The notes: a model not told the origin generated them from the letters alone. 40,070 nt of DNA from Vicinamibacterales bacterium (GCA_958296065.1 CATQHX010000039.1:1-40070); one strand, 5' to 3'; shown: positions 7,961 to 17,653, counted from the first letter of the stretch. Translations and numbers: made by a program.

Positions 7961-8164
7961 ATGGCCAGATACGCAGGAGATCCGCGCTGGATCACCACGC
8001 GCTACCCGGGCGAGTGCAAGGGATGCAGGTCGAAGATCCCCAAGGGCGCGCGCGTCTACTATTTCCCCAGGAGCCGCACGATCCTCTGCGAGAGCTGCGG
8101 AGAGCCGGAAGCGGCCAGGTTCAACGCCGAGGCCTGGGACGAGGACAACAACACATGCCTCTGA
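7961..8164 (+). CDS. small four-cysteine zinc-ribbon-like protein, 67 aa
   Basis: A strong ribosome binding site (AAGGAG) precedes ATG 7961. The protein has two Cys pairs, CKGC (about 19-22) and CESC (about 43-46), spaced as in small treble-clef or zinc-ribbon proteins, and YPGECKGCRSKIPKGARVYY is typical of short phage and actinobacterial zinc-binding proteins. The function is unknown; DNA or protein binding is likely. It is the last plus-strand gene before the first host-like minus-strand block. Confidence 0.7.
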   Translation: MARYAGDPRWITTRYPGECKGCRSKIPKGARVYYFPRSRTILCESCGEPEAARFNAEAWDEDNNTCL

Positions 8165-8281
8165 ACGGCATCAGCCCGCCCCGCGGCGGGACATCCCACG
8201 GCACGAACCTCCCGAACCTCTCGCAATGAACGACCCGACTCCCAAACAGAAGCGAATCCTCGACTTCGCCACATGGCGGAT

Positions 8282-8512
8282 TCAGTCCGCCCGATCCGTG
8301 CCGCGCACGGTGTCGAACCGCCACTTCCCTATCGTCCACAGCCCACCGACGATGACCACGACCAGCGCGATCACGAGGGTCGGAGCAAGCTCGTAGAGGA
8401 GGATGGTTGCGCCGAAGGCCAAGACGCCGATCACGACCGCCAAGATGGGCTGCCACGCGAACCACAGCACGACGGCCGCGACCACGACGACGACGACAGC
8501 CTTGCCGTTCAT
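8282..8512 (-). CDS. small inner-membrane protein, 76 aa
   Basis: Two very hydrophobic stretches (AVVVVVVAAVVLWFAWQPIL and the segment from TILLYELAPTLVIALVVVIV on) fill residues about 5-62, followed by a short basic and acidic tail (KWRFDTVRGTDRAD). It is a predicted two- or three-span membrane protein of unknown role. Its start is 6 nt after the stop of the secreted-protein gene on the same strand, so they are probably one transcript. Confidence 0.6.
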   Translation of the reverse strand: MNGKAVVVVVVAAVVLWFAWQPILAVVIGVLAFGATILLYELAPTLVIALVVVIVGGLWTIGKWRFDTVRGTDRAD

Positions 8513-8518
8513 CCCCCG

Positions 8519-8971
8519 TCAGCGCCAGGAGTAGTACGCCCCCAAGTGAACGACGGCTACGCTCACGCCCTCGTAGCTGCCGACGTCGACCGTGAAGACG
8601 CCGCCGGCCCGCCGGCCGATATGGAGTCCGAATCCCCCAGTGGCGAATCCGCCATCGAAATCGAACGCACCGCCCAGGCGCAGACTCGGGCGGGCGATCC
8701 AGTCGGACGGGCCGAACTCGAAGCCGCCGCCAGCCTGCCCCAATGCGCCCAGCGTCCTGATGCCGTTGAGGGCACCGAACACCAAGAACCCGTTTTCGGC
8801 CAGCCCTTCGAGCGCGAGGTACCCACCACCGAATCCGGTGCTGACAGTGATGTTGCCGACCGTCGCGGCCACGCCCAAGCCAGTCGACCCCCCTTCGAAG
8901 ATTCCGGTGACCTGGGCGTTGGCGGTCGCCGTGACCGCGAGGATGGCCACGAGGAATGAGATTGCTCTCAT
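8519..8971 (-). CDS. secreted glycine-rich protein, predicted outer-membrane or periplasmic
   Basis: ATG at 8971 is chosen because it follows a GGGAG site and begins a clear Sec signal peptide (MRAISFLVAILAVTATANAQ, cut after ANA). The mature part alternates Gly with hydrophobic and aromatic residues (GFGGGYLALEGLAENGFLVF) and ends in GAYYSWR, consistent with amphipathic beta strands. 150 aa is small for a barrel. No family name can be given. It lies upstream of, and close to, a small membrane protein gene. Confidence 0.65.
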   Translation of the reverse strand: MRAISFLVAILAVTATANAQVTGIFEGGSTGLGVAATVGNITVSTGFGGGYLALEGLAENGFLVFGALNGIRTLGALGQAGGGFEFGPSDWIARPSLRLGGAFDFDGGFATGGFGLHIGRRAGGVFTVDVGSYEGVSVAVVHLGAYYSWR

Positions 8972-9275
8972 TTGGTACTCCCTCTCGAGATGTTCGGATT
9001 CGGGGATGCTGGTGGGGCGGTCAGCCAAGTACCACAACCGGGGCGGCCGTCCGCGACTGCGGGACCACCCACCCGGCGGGTCAGGAAGCCGTTCTTTCGG
9101 TTGGGAGCAACGGCACCTCGCGCAGTCCTTTCCTCGCTCATCGCGTTGCTGCTTGATATGGTTTCAGCATGAACCGTCTACGAGAATCCTTCGCCCCCTA
9201 TTGGAAGTCGATTCAGCCGCAGTGAAAGCCGTCGTTACCGGGATGCTCCGGACCTGCGAACGAAAGGAAACGTGA

Positions 9276-9574
9276 GCAGGCTCCGCACGCGCGCGGATCT
9301 CCCTCAGTTGGACGGACACAGGAGATTGATGATGAAGCAGGCTCCGCACGCGCGCGGATCTCCCGTTCGTCCGCGCCCACGCCAGTGGCAACGGGAAGCA
9401 GGCTCCGCACGCGCGCGGATCTCCCGTCCCTGCAGTGACTCTCGGACCCGTTGCCGACGAACCGGCCTCCACGACGGCGACAACACCGTCTCCGCACGCC
9501 CGCGGATCTCCCGCTGTCATCCACCTCTGACGACGGCAGAGAGCCACCCTGTCCGCGCGCCCGCGGAAACTCCC
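9276..9574 (+). CRISPR. CRISPR-like mini-array, 28-nt repeats at 61-nt period, no cas genes
   Basis: Three identical 28-nt repeats (9276-9303, 9337-9364, 9398-9425; they begin GCAGGCTCCGCACGCG and end GGATCTCCC) are separated by two different 33-nt spacers, giving an exact 61-nt period as in type I-E arrays. Two degraded copies follow at about 9485-9512 and 9546-9574, again 61 nt apart; the gap between copies 3 and 4 is 87 nt. The minus strand reads as repeated GDPRACGAC or REIRARAEPA, a familiar false translation of such arrays. No leader or cas gene is visible in the window, so this is an orphan or solo array. Confidence 0.55.
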
Positions 9575-9619
9575 GCCTGCCGTTAGCTGGCGCTCGGTCC
9601 TCAGCGTCTCCGCCCCACT

Positions 9620-10645
9620 TCAGAAGCTGATCACGAGCGCGGTCCGGAGAACCGCGTCCAGGCCGGCCTTGCGGATCTGACCCGTACCGAGGTCGAGCAC
9701 TGTTCCGCCCGCCACGGCCGTCTCGAACACTTCGTCCCCGCTCCCAGGCGTACCGTCGGGGTCGGTCAGCATGACGTGCGCTCGGAGAGCGGCATCCTCC
9801 AGGGCCGGCTTATGCTCATACAGATGCTGCAGGCTGATCCGCAACGACAAGTGATCGCTCATTGCGACCCCGACCGCGTTGGTGACGTTCAGCGAGTAGT
9901 CGGAACCCGACAAGAGGTTCACGTTCAACGCCAAGTCGCTATCCAGCTCCAGTGTGGCGCCAAGCCGGTGATGATAATCGCTGTCCAGGCGGAAGCCTCC
10001 GAAGCGGTCGTCCTTCGCGGCGTCCGGCTCGAGTTCCTCCCGCACGGTGTAGCTGATTCCGTAACCGGTGGAGAACGACAGGTCTTCCGTGTCGGCCCAG
10101 ACGTTGCCGATGCCGCCGAATGCGATGTAGCGGTTCCGGATGCCGGCGTCGTTGTTCCGATCCCAACTCGTGCCCGTATTCCAGAAAAACCGGTCGCTGA
10201 TGTTCACCTCGAGGCGTCCCTCCAGAAAGTACTGCTCGACGTCCGGTGTGCCGCCCGCCTGGACGACCGCCGTCTCGAACTCGTCCGGCAGCTCGCCGGG
10301 CAGAAAGCGCAGCCCCGGCTCGACGACGAGAAGTCGGTCGCCGCCTGTCCGCGCGCGGACGCCGTCTGCGCGCAATCGCGCCCGCGCCCCGGTCCAGTTG
10401 CGCCGCAGGGTGTTCTTGAATCCGAACGTCTGGGTATCGGCATTCCCCCCGGTCCGCACGACACTCAGCTCCGTTGCGTTCGACCAGCCGTTGTCTTCCT
10501 CGTCATCGAGTTCCCGAGCAATGCTCGTTTCCCTCCCACCCGGCCAGCCGTCGTCCGCCGTGTCGGGTTCCTGTGCGCCGCCGCCAGCCACAACCGTCGT
10601 CAGACATGCCAGCAGCAGCGGTATCGTCCGCCAATCCGTTCGCAT
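9620..10645 (-). CDS. DUF481-like outer-membrane barrel protein, 341 aa
   Basis: ATG 10645 follows GGAAG and starts a signal peptide (MRTDWRTIPLLLACLTTVVAGGGAQ). The mature chain has the DUF481/YdiY pattern: WSNATELSVVRTGGNADTQT, then strands with RTGGDRLLVVEPGLR, DRFFWNTGTSWDRN, GYGISYTV and LRISLQHLYEHKP, ending in LVISF with the C-terminal Phe of outer-membrane barrels. DUF481 proteins are salt-induced or uncharacterised outer-membrane proteins. The larger open frame upstream of 10645 runs through the next gene in another frame and is not real. Confidence 0.75.
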   Translation of the reverse strand: MRTDWRTIPLLLACLTTVVAGGGAQEPDTADDGWPGGRETSIARELDDEEDNGWSNATELSVVRTGGNADTQTFGFKNTLRRNWTGARARLRADGVRARTGGDRLLVVEPGLRFLPGELPDEFETAVVQAGGTPDVEQYFLEGRLEVNISDRFFWNTGTSWDRNNDAGIRNRYIAFGGIGNVWADTEDLSFSTGYGISYTVREELEPDAAKDDRFGGFRLDSDYHHRLGATLELDSDLALNVNLLSGSDYSLNVTNAVGVAMSDHLSLRISLQHLYEHKPALEDAALRAHVMLTDPDGTPGSGDEVFETAVAGGTVLDLGTGQIRKAGLDAVLRTALVISF

Positions 10646-10728
10646 TCGGGCTTCCTCCACGCGGCTACCGTTGCCCGCGCGACTTCCGCGCGCTGGCAGC
10701 GAAGCCCCTGCTTTCTCAAAGGGTTCAG

Positions 10729-11975
10729 CTAGAACCCGAGCGTCGTCCACACCATGACCTTCGTCGTATCGGTGGAGTGCGACTCCGCGTCGTAGCGCGC
10801 CGCGGTGATCGCGATCTTCTGTCGCCAGGGCGTCCGGTACACAAACTCCAGGTCCAGCTCGCGCCCGTGGCGTGCGGGGCCGGTTGCCGCCCGGAAAGCG
10901 TGATACGCCAGCGTCCAGCGGATTCGCTCTGAATCGCCGATCACGCGTACGTACCGGTCGTCGAGACCGTCGGCCGGCGTGGCCAGGAACTTGTCCGCCC
11001 ACCCATTGAACGGGTGCAGAGTGGCGAGCGGTGTGTTGAACTGCCCGCGCGCCGGGCTGCCTCCGAGCCGTTCCCAACCGGCGCGGACCGTGACGCCCCG
11101 ATACCCCCCCCACCCGCCGCGACATGCACGTAGCCCGCGTCTACCGGCATCGGGTTGTCGAAAGCGTCCGCTTGCCGCGCGGCTTCGACCTCGTAGACGA
11201 GGAATCCTGTCTCTGTGACCGAGTGCCGCCCGGTGACTTCGGCGCCCACGGTGGCCGTCGAACGGCGCCTGTCTCGTTCGTAGTCGAGAGCATGCGCGTA
11301 CAGGACCAGGGCGCGCGTATCACGGGTTCCGAACGACGCGTGCAACAGGTGGCCGGTCAGCGGATCGACCGCGCCGGTGATGCGGTGGGCGTTGCGCACC
11401 AGGGCGTAGTTGAAGCGGCCTCGCGGCAGCGCGTCGGTCACGATTCTCGCCGCGTCGAACGACTGGTGATTCTGGCGCCAACCGACGGCGCCGACGAACC
11501 GTTGGTCGTCTAGCAGTATCTCCTGCCGGCCCAACGTCGCGACCGTTCCCTCGTTCACCGCGAATCGCAGGGCGGCCTGATTCACCTGCGTCAGGCCCGG
11601 ATCGGCAACCACCGGCCGCTCGAACCGTTCGTTGCGCCGATGCGCCGCGCCGAGGTTGTCGTACAGGTCGTTGCCGACGGGCCGGACGTTTTCCGCTTCG
11701 AGCAGCATGCTGAACCCGCGATACGGCGCGGTCTCGTAGCCGAGCGTCGTCCGCAACGTCGAGGCATGCGCGTCCAGGGCGAACGCCTCGTCCGCGACGA
11801 ACTCGTACCGATACCGGAAGGTGACCGAGGCGGCGCCGTCGCCGAGGGCGCCCGCCAGGGACGGACCTGCGTCCTTCTCGCCCGGGTCGTCGTTCTCCGA
11901 ATCGGCGGCGGCCAGCAAAGGACAGAAGCAGATGGCTACGGCAAGAACGATTGCTCCCAGGCTCGGTCTCCTCAC
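10729..11975 (-). pseudogene. alginate-export-like porin, frameshifted in a G8 run
   Basis: GTG 11975 (after GGAGGGG) begins a signal peptide (LGAIVLAVAICFCPLLAAA). The chain reads TFRYRYEFVADEAFALDAHA, LGRQEILLDDQRFVG and RTPWRQKIAITAARYDAES, the pattern of the alginate-export porin family. The frame is lost at eight C on the plus strand (11104-11111); past it, another frame continues with RGVTVRAGWERLGGSPARGQ and FNGWADKFLATPADGL, then runs to 10729. One extra G or two fewer would restore about 415 aa. It may be a true inactivation, a phase-variable tract or a sequencing error. Confidence 0.75.
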
Positions 11976-12102
11976 GGACGACCCCTCCCTCCATACGAGC
12001 CATCCCAGGCTCGTTGGGACTTGCGTGAACGCCGCGAAACCTCTTCCAGACACCGGCGCGTTGAGCTGGCGCCGGACGAAAGTGTTCTCGACCACCACGG
12101 GA

Positions 12103-13701
12103 CTACGACCCGAACGAATAACGCAGCAGGACGCTCTGCGTGATCTGGTTCTCGGCTCGCACCCGCGGCAGCCGCAACAGGTCCACGATGTAGTCCATTG
12201 ACAGCCCGTCCGTCAGACGCCAGCTGACGGTGTTGCGCCAGTCGATCGTCGGGTCCAGGACGCCGAAGCCGCCGAACAGGTCCAGGTTCGTGTTCAACAG
12301 CAGGAAACGGTAGCGGACCGACGCGACCAGCGTCGCTTCGACACCCGACTGGTCGAAGTTGGGGGCCTCCCGGTACTCCAGGGAACCGGACGCCGGATCG
12401 TCGTCGAGAAACAGTGCTTCGTTGAACCGGTTCTGCCGAAGCCCGAGCCCGCTTCGCAGATCGAGCGTCACCGACCGGGTCCGCAGGAGCCGCGCGTTGA
12501 GGCCGAATCCCTGCCGCAGCAGCACCGGCGCGAATGCGCCGCTGGTCTCGAGGTTCGCGTTGGCCGGAACGAACAGGTCGTCGATCCTGCCGTCGAGACG
12601 TCGGATCACCACCTCGCCGTCCTCGGTGAAGAGAGCCTCCGACGGTGCGGCGGTCATCAGCAGGCCGAATCTGGCGTACGGTCCGAGCCGCGGCTTCAGG
12701 AACCGGGAGTAGAACACGTCGGCCCGAATCCGGTCCCGTGTCTTTTGCAACGGCTGTGCGGCCGTGCCCTCCGGGTCGAGTCTCAGAAAGCCCTCTTCGA
12801 TCTCGAAGATCCCGCTCAGGAAGTTGCGGCCCTTCTGGTACGTCACGTACGTGTCGAAGAACGCTTCCATCCCGACCGAGGTCTGGTTCGTGCCGCCCAC
12901 CACGTTCCGGCTCGAGGCGAACGGCAGCGTCACCGCGACCGAGTAGCGCCGGTTCCAGGGCGACGCCTCGGTGACCGCCCCCAGTTCCTCCGGCAGGACG
13001 ACGCCGCCGCCGCGAAACGATCCGTCCGCCCGATCGACGACCAGCTTGAAGTGGACCAGTGCGCCCGCGGGCACCAGCACGGTCGCGAAGTCCGTCCTGG
13101 CGCGGAACGTGGCGCCGCGCCGGACGATCCGGTAGAGCCCTGCCGGCATCAGGGTCGTCGACAACTGCTCGCCCGCGAGCATGTCGGCGCCGAATCCCAC
13201 CGCGTAGGGTTGCCGGTCGCTGGCGCGGATCAGCTCGTACGAACCCCCGTGCGGAATGTCGTTCTCGTCGACCACGCTCACCCGCAGCCCGCCCCACCGC
13301 ACGGCGACCATGACCGTATCGCCGGCTGTAACCGTCACTTCCTCGGTCACCATGAACCGTGTCGGACCACTTCCGACGCGCACGCCGTAGCGTCCCGGCG
13401 GGACGACGATGCGGCGACCGGTCGGTCCGAAGGCAACCTGCCGTTCGTTCTGGAAGACCAGCGTCTCCGGCTCGGAAGCGCCGTCGCTGAGCGACGGGAC
13501 GAAGATGGCCCCCTGGCCCGTTGGGACGGGCGTGGCGTCGGCGGCCAGCTGGTCCGCCGCCGGCGGCGCCAGCCAGCGATAGTACGCCTCCATGGCCGAC
13601 GGCTGCGCCGTCGCCGTCATGCCGTAGCCGGCTGCCGCCAGCACGCATGCGGCGGTAACGAGCACGCGCCCCCACGACAAAGCACGGAACGGAGTCGGCA
13701 A
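12103..13701 (-). CDS. secreted protein with C-terminal outer-membrane barrel, 532 aa
   Basis: The start is a TTG at 13701 with GAAGG 5 nt upstream, overlapping the stop of the MscK-like gene, so translation is coupled. A signal peptide (VLVTAACVLAAAGYGMTATAQ) is followed by SAMEAYYRWLAPPAADQLA, a beta-rich domain (FGPTGRRIVVPPGRYGVRVG, about 90-250) and a C-terminal half with alternating strands (RRYSVAVTLPFAS, GLNARLLRTRSVTLDLRSGL) ending YSFGS, typical of an outer-membrane barrel. No family is recognised. The coupling with the channel gene suggests a shared envelope or osmotic role (inference). Confidence 0.7.
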   Translation of the reverse strand: MPTPFRALSWGRVLVTAACVLAAAGYGMTATAQPSAMEAYYRWLAPPAADQLAADATPVPTGQGAIFVPSLSDGASEPETLVFQNERQVAFGPTGRRIVVPPGRYGVRVGSGPTRFMVTEEVTVTAGDTVMVAVRWGGLRVSVVDENDIPHGGSYELIRASDRQPYAVGFGADMLAGEQLSTTLMPAGLYRIVRRGATFRARTDFATVLVPAGALVHFKLVVDRADGSFRGGGVVLPEELGAVTEASPWNRRYSVAVTLPFASSRNVVGGTNQTSVGMEAFFDTYVTYQKGRNFLSGIFEIEEGFLRLDPEGTAAQPLQKTRDRIRADVFYSRFLKPRLGPYARFGLLMTAAPSEALFTEDGEVVIRRLDGRIDDLFVPANANLETSGAFAPVLLRQGFGLNARLLRTRSVTLDLRSGLGLRQNRFNEALFLDDDPASGSLEYREAPNFDQSGVEATLVASVRYRFLLLNTNLDLFGGFGVLDPTIDWRNTVSWRLTDGLSMDYIVDLLRLPRVRAENQITQSVLLRYSFGS

Positions 13702-13707
13702 CGGCCT

Positions 13708-16700
13708 TCAACCGGAGGGGCTCGCCAGGCGGAGCGGCCGGGGCGGGTCGTCGCGAAGGTGCGGCGCCGTCGAACGAACGTGGATGTCCATCTGCGGAAA
13801 CGCGATCTCGATTTCTTCCTCACCGAACCGCTTGGCGATCGCGGTGTGGAGGGCATGAATGGCCGGCAGCCGGTCCTCCACCTCGCGCACATAGGCGCGG
13901 ATGGAGAACTTCAGGGCGCTGTCGCCGAACTCCTCGAACGTCACCTTCGGCTCGGGCGCCTCCAACACCAGGGCCGTGGCGGCGACGATCTCCTGCAGCA
14001 CGCGCGTCACCCTTTCCACGTCGGACCCGTAGGCGACCCCGACGAACACCGTCACGCGATTCGCCGCGTCCGACAGCGTCCAGTTGAGAAGGTGGCCGGT
14101 CACCAGGTCCTTGTTCGGGACCACCAGCTCCTTCAGGTCCCAGTCCTGGATCGTCGTCGCGCGGATCCGGATTCGTGTCACCGTCCCGGTCACGCCCCCG
14201 ACGGTGATGGTGTCACCGACGCGCACCGGACGCTCCATTAACAACAATAGCCCCGAGACGAAGTTCGCGAAGATCTCCTGCAGGCCGAAGCCCAGGCCGA
14301 CGCCGAAGGCCGCCACCAGCCACTGCACGCTTGACCAGGTGACGCCAAGGACCCCGAAGATCGCCAACGCGCCGCTGAAGATCAAGGCATAGCGGCTCAT
14401 GCTCGTCAGCGCGTACCGCGAGCCCGGCTGGATGGGGAGTTGCAGCAGCAGCATCTCCAGCAGCGCCGGGACGTTGCGGGCCAGAGCCGCCGTCAGCACC
14501 GCAAGCAGCAGCGTCAGGCCGAGGTGCTCGAGCGTGAACGCCCCTTCCGTCCCCGGCTCCGCGTCCAGGGGCCACAGCACGACCCGGTCGAGGACGCTCA
14601 ACGCCGGGACCATGTCGGACCAGACCAGCCAGACGCCGCCGAGCGCCGCCGCCGTGCTCAGCGTCCGAATCAGGCGGCGCGTCTGGGCGTCGATCTGGCT
14701 CAGGTCCGGCGCCGGCTCCACCACCTCGCCTTCCCCGGCCTGCGCGCGCTCGCGCCGCTGCCGGAACGCCAGCGTACGCCGGCTGACCAGCACCCAGCGC
14801 GACACCATGCCGTAGGCAACGATTGCCGCCGTGGCCAGCCACAGCGTCTCCAGGGACTTGGCCGTGAGGTCGGCGGCCGCATACATGTAGCCGGCCAGCG
14901 CAACGCCGGCCAGACCGAGCGGCGCCAGGACCGCAACCCCGTACCAGACGTTGCGCAGGCGTTCCAGCCAGTCGCCCCGGTTCGCCGCGAGCAACTCCGC
15001 GGAAACGCCATGCGCAGGATGCAGCACCCGGGACAGGAACACGGCGCTCGCAATGGCCAGGACGACCAGTGCGAGCCGTCCAAGCGCATGCTGCCAAGCC
15101 TGTTCCTGCTGCGAGGACATCGCCGCGAACACGAAGACCAGTGGCAGCGCCGCGCCCGCAAACCAACCGAGGTGCCGCCGGAGCACCGCCGCGGTCCGCG
15201 CGGACCATCGGAAGTGAGCCGTCATCAAGCCCTGCGGACGGCTCGCCTGCCGCAGAATCTCCAGGGGCACGTACGTCGCTGCTACCGCCGCAAGCGCCGC
15301 CGCTACCGACTGCGCAAACCCCGATTCGTCCGCCGCTGCGAGGCGGCGGCCGAGTAGCCACGCAACGGCCGGTCCAGGCGCCGCAATCGCCAGCGTAAGC
15401 AGCAGGCCTTGGGCCGTAAGGGTGTAGCGGCGGGCGGAGCCTGCGGCGGCACGCTCGCCGCAGGCCGCCAGCGCGGAACGGGAGCGCCGCCACAAGAACG
15501 GCGAGACCAGGAGGACCCCGAGCAACGGTACGTACCGCCAGGGTCGCATCACCACATCGCTCCCCAACGAGCCCGCCAGCGACATCCACTGTCCCGGCTG
15601 CGCCAGCCAAGCGGCAGCATCCCGCGCCGGCGCCAGATCGGACCACGCAATCGGTTCCGCGTTGCGTGTCCAGAGCACGCGTTCGTCGATGAAGCGAAGG
15701 AACGCCTCGGCCGTGTCGGACAGCTCGCCCTGCGTCGTGCCGAGCTGTACCAGGATGTCGAAGTACCGCGCCTGGTCGTCGAACAGCAGCCCGAGATACG
15801 TGCGCTGGGTCTCCAGCATGCTCCGCGCCGACGAGACGACCTCCTCGTTCGGCTCGTCGTTCGGCTGATCCGGGCCGGCGAACAGCTCCACGGCCCGCAC
15901 ACCGATGTTACCGAGGGCCAGACGCTGCTCGTCGAGGTCGAACATCTCCTCCTGAACTACCCGCGTCCGCTGCTCCACGGCGCGGCGCGCGTCCCGGTAA
16001 CGCTCGATATCGTCCGGGAGCCCCACGCGGTGCCGCTGCAGCAACACCCCGACCGCCCCTGTCTGGCCGATGGCCGACACCCGCTCGCGCGTTCGCGCGA
16101 ACCGATCGGCGAGCTCCGCCAGCACGGCGCGGGTCTCGTTCAGTTCGTCTTCGGCCATGTCCAGACGGCTCACCGCCACTTGCCGCCGCGCCGTCAGGCC
16201 GTTGTTGGCGGCAGCCAGCGACAACAGCACCTGCCGGGGTCCGCCCGCCTGTTCGTCCCCCGCGATGATGCCGAGCTGCAACGCCTGGGTCACAGCCTCG
16301 GTAGCCTGTTGCGAGGTGTCCAGACGACGCAGGGCATCGACTGTGGCGTCAAGCCGCAAGAGCCGCTCCTGCAGGCGGGCCACGTCGCGAGCGGCGAGTT
16401 CGCGCCGGTGCGGCAGCAGCGGCCGCTCCGCGTCGTAAGCCACCAGCTCCCGCTGCAGAGAGAGCGTCCGGTTCTCCACCTGCAGCCGCCGAGCCGACAG
16501 CAACGTCCGGCGCGCATCGGCCTCCGCCGAGCCCACATCCGCCGCGACAGGGGCTTCCAGGTCGGCCTCGATCCGGGCCGTTTCCTCCGACAGCTCTGCG
16601 AGCGTCTCGCGTATTGCAGCCCGGCGGGACGTGCGTCTGAGTGGTTCGGCGTCCGCTTCCGACAAGCGGGACGCCGCGTCCTCGAGCTGGCCCCCAACGT

Positions 16701-17076
16701 TCGCGCGTCTTTGTTCCAGCGCATCGAGGCCGTCCGACGCCGAAATGTCCGCCGGTGCGCCCGGCGCCGACGCCACTGCAGCTTCCAGCTCCGCCAGTGC
16801 GGCGGCTGCTTCCGTCGTACGGCGCGCAAAGTCCAGCGCCGCCACCCGCCAGCGAGCAGCCGACTCCAACTCGGAAAGAGCTTGCTGGTACACGCCACGG
16901 ATGCTCGCCTTGGCCGTATCGTCCAGGCTCGGATCCTGCGCCGTCTCGAGCAGGCGCTGGTCGATCATGGCGACCGACGGCGGCGTGTCACCCGTCGATT
17001 GCGCCGACGCCCACGCAGATCCCCACAGGACCATCGCAGCCGCAAGAAACGCGCCCAGAGTCCTTCCGTTACCCAT
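13708..17076 (-). CDS. MscK/KefA-like mechanosensitive channel, 1122 aa
   Basis: ATG 17076 begins a signal peptide (LGAFLAAAMVLWGSAWASA). About 500 residues of predicted periplasmic coiled coil follow (DALEQRRANVGGQLEDAASR and similar), then about ten hydrophobic segments, then an MscS core near the C-terminus: GLGFGLQEIFANFVSGLLLL, the RPVRVGDTITVGG beta domain, TTIQDWDLKELVVPNKDL and the cytoplasmic vestibule ending in EIAFPQMDIHVRS. Length and layout match MscK-type channels, which release solutes on hypo-osmotic shock. It overlaps the thioredoxin-like gene upstream by 8 nt and is coupled to the barrel gene downstream. Confidence 0.92.
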   Translation of the reverse strand: MGNGRTLGAFLAAAMVLWGSAWASAQSTGDTPPSVAMIDQRLLETAQDPSLDDTAKASIRGVYQQALSELESAARWRVAALDFARRTTEAAAALAELEAAVASAPGAPADISASDGLDALEQRRANVGGQLEDAASRLSEADAEPLRRTSRRAAIRETLAELSEETARIEADLEAPVAADVGSAEADARRTLLSARRLQVENRTLSLQRELVAYDAERPLLPHRRELAARDVARLQERLLRLDATVDALRRLDTSQQATEAVTQALQLGIIAGDEQAGGPRQVLLSLAAANNGLTARRQVAVSRLDMAEDELNETRAVLAELADRFARTRERVSAIGQTGAVGVLLQRHRVGLPDDIERYRDARRAVEQRTRVVQEEMFDLDEQRLALGNIGVRAVELFAGPDQPNDEPNEEVVSSARSMLETQRTYLGLLFDDQARYFDILVQLGTTQGELSDTAEAFLRFIDERVLWTRNAEPIAWSDLAPARDAAAWLAQPGQWMSLAGSLGSDVVMRPWRYVPLLGVLLVSPFLWRRSRSALAACGERAAAGSARRYTLTAQGLLLTLAIAAPGPAVAWLLGRRLAAADESGFAQSVAAALAAVAATYVPLEILRQASRPQGLMTAHFRWSARTAAVLRRHLGWFAGAALPLVFVFAAMSSQQEQAWQHALGRLALVVLAIASAVFLSRVLHPAHGVSAELLAANRGDWLERLRNVWYGVAVLAPLGLAGVALAGYMYAAADLTAKSLETLWLATAAIVAYGMVSRWVLVSRRTLAFRQRRERAQAGEGEVVEPAPDLSQIDAQTRRLIRTLSTAAALGGVWLVWSDMVPALSVLDRVVLWPLDAEPGTEGAFTLEHLGLTLLLAVLTAALARNVPALLEMLLLQLPIQPGSRYALTSMSRYALIFSGALAIFGVLGVTWSSVQWLVAAFGVGLGFGLQEIFANFVSGLLLLMERPVRVGDTITVGGVTGTVTRIRIRATTIQDWDLKELVVPNKDLVTGHLLNWTLSDAANRVTVFVGVAYGSDVERVTRVLQEIVAATALVLEAPEPKVTFEEFGDSALKFSIRAYVREVEDRLPAIHALHTAIAKRFGEEEIEIAFPQMDIHVRSTAPHLRDDPPRPLRLASPSG

Positions 17077-17542
17077 GTCGTGTCGATTCAGGCCAGTTCG
17101 CCTGACGCAACGCGTTGAACGGCCGCCGTGGCGGCGGTCCCTTGATGCCCGTGCGAGCGAGTGCGTCGGCCCTTGCGGTCCGGGCAGGGGGCGCTCGAAG
17201 CGCCGCACCGCTGGTCCACTCTAGATGCCGGGGCCAAGCACGCTGGAGTGCCTGCCGAATCTGTTCGACCGACGGCCAGTCCGCGGTGCCGGTTCCGTCG
17301 GTGTACACGCGACAGCCAAACGCATAGCCTCTGACCTCGGCGACCGGCCCCTCGATGTCCGCACCGTCAATCCGGATCGTCGGTGACCCGATGAGACGAT
17401 GGCGCCGGGCTTCACTGGCGTTGGCGACCCGCACCATTTCGACGTCCTCGGGCCACTGCTCGAGCCGGAGCGCCGTCTTCAGGTTCCTGAGCGCCGGTTG
17501 GCACGACGGACAGCCGTCGAGATAGTACAGCGCCACGTTCAC
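17069..17542 (-). CDS. thioredoxin-like protein with CPSC motif, 157 aa
   Basis: GTG 17542 is behind GGAGGA and starts at VNVALYYLDGCPSCQPALRN, with C11 and C14 as a CxxC redox pair. GSPTIRIDGADIEG supplies the cis-Pro strand of a thioredoxin fold, and GYAFGCRVYTDG is typical of the small family found beside MerR regulators and mercury or organomercurial genes. The last 50 residues are Arg/Pro-rich and exceed the usual length. The stop overlaps the channel start (ATGGGTAA). The frame continues upstream into a MerR remnant. Confidence 0.7.
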   Translation of the reverse strand: MNVALYYLDGCPSCQPALRNLKTALRLEQWPEDVEMVRVANASEARRHRLIGSPTIRIDGADIEGPVAEVRGYAFGCRVYTDGTGTADWPSVEQIRQALQRAWPRHLEWTSGAALRAPPARTARADALARTGIKGPPPRRPFNALRQANWPESTRHG

Positions 17543-17653
17543 GGTGTCCTCCGTCTCTGTCGCGGCACGCGGGTCGACGTGTCGCGGCGCCGGGTGTTCG
17601 GCCGCCGTGTGTCCCGCGCGACGTCGTGCGCGACCGGGCACTCGGCGTTGGAC

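Noticed and set aside
9164..9547. Minus-strand frames with repeated GDPRACGAC and IRARAEPA
   Set aside because: These are translations of the 28-nt repeats, a known false protein pattern of CRISPR-like arrays, not a gene.
10660..11125. Upstream part of the open frame that includes the DUF481-like gene
   Set aside because: The sequence there is the alginate-export porin in another frame; the signal peptide and ribosome binding site at 10645 mark the true start.
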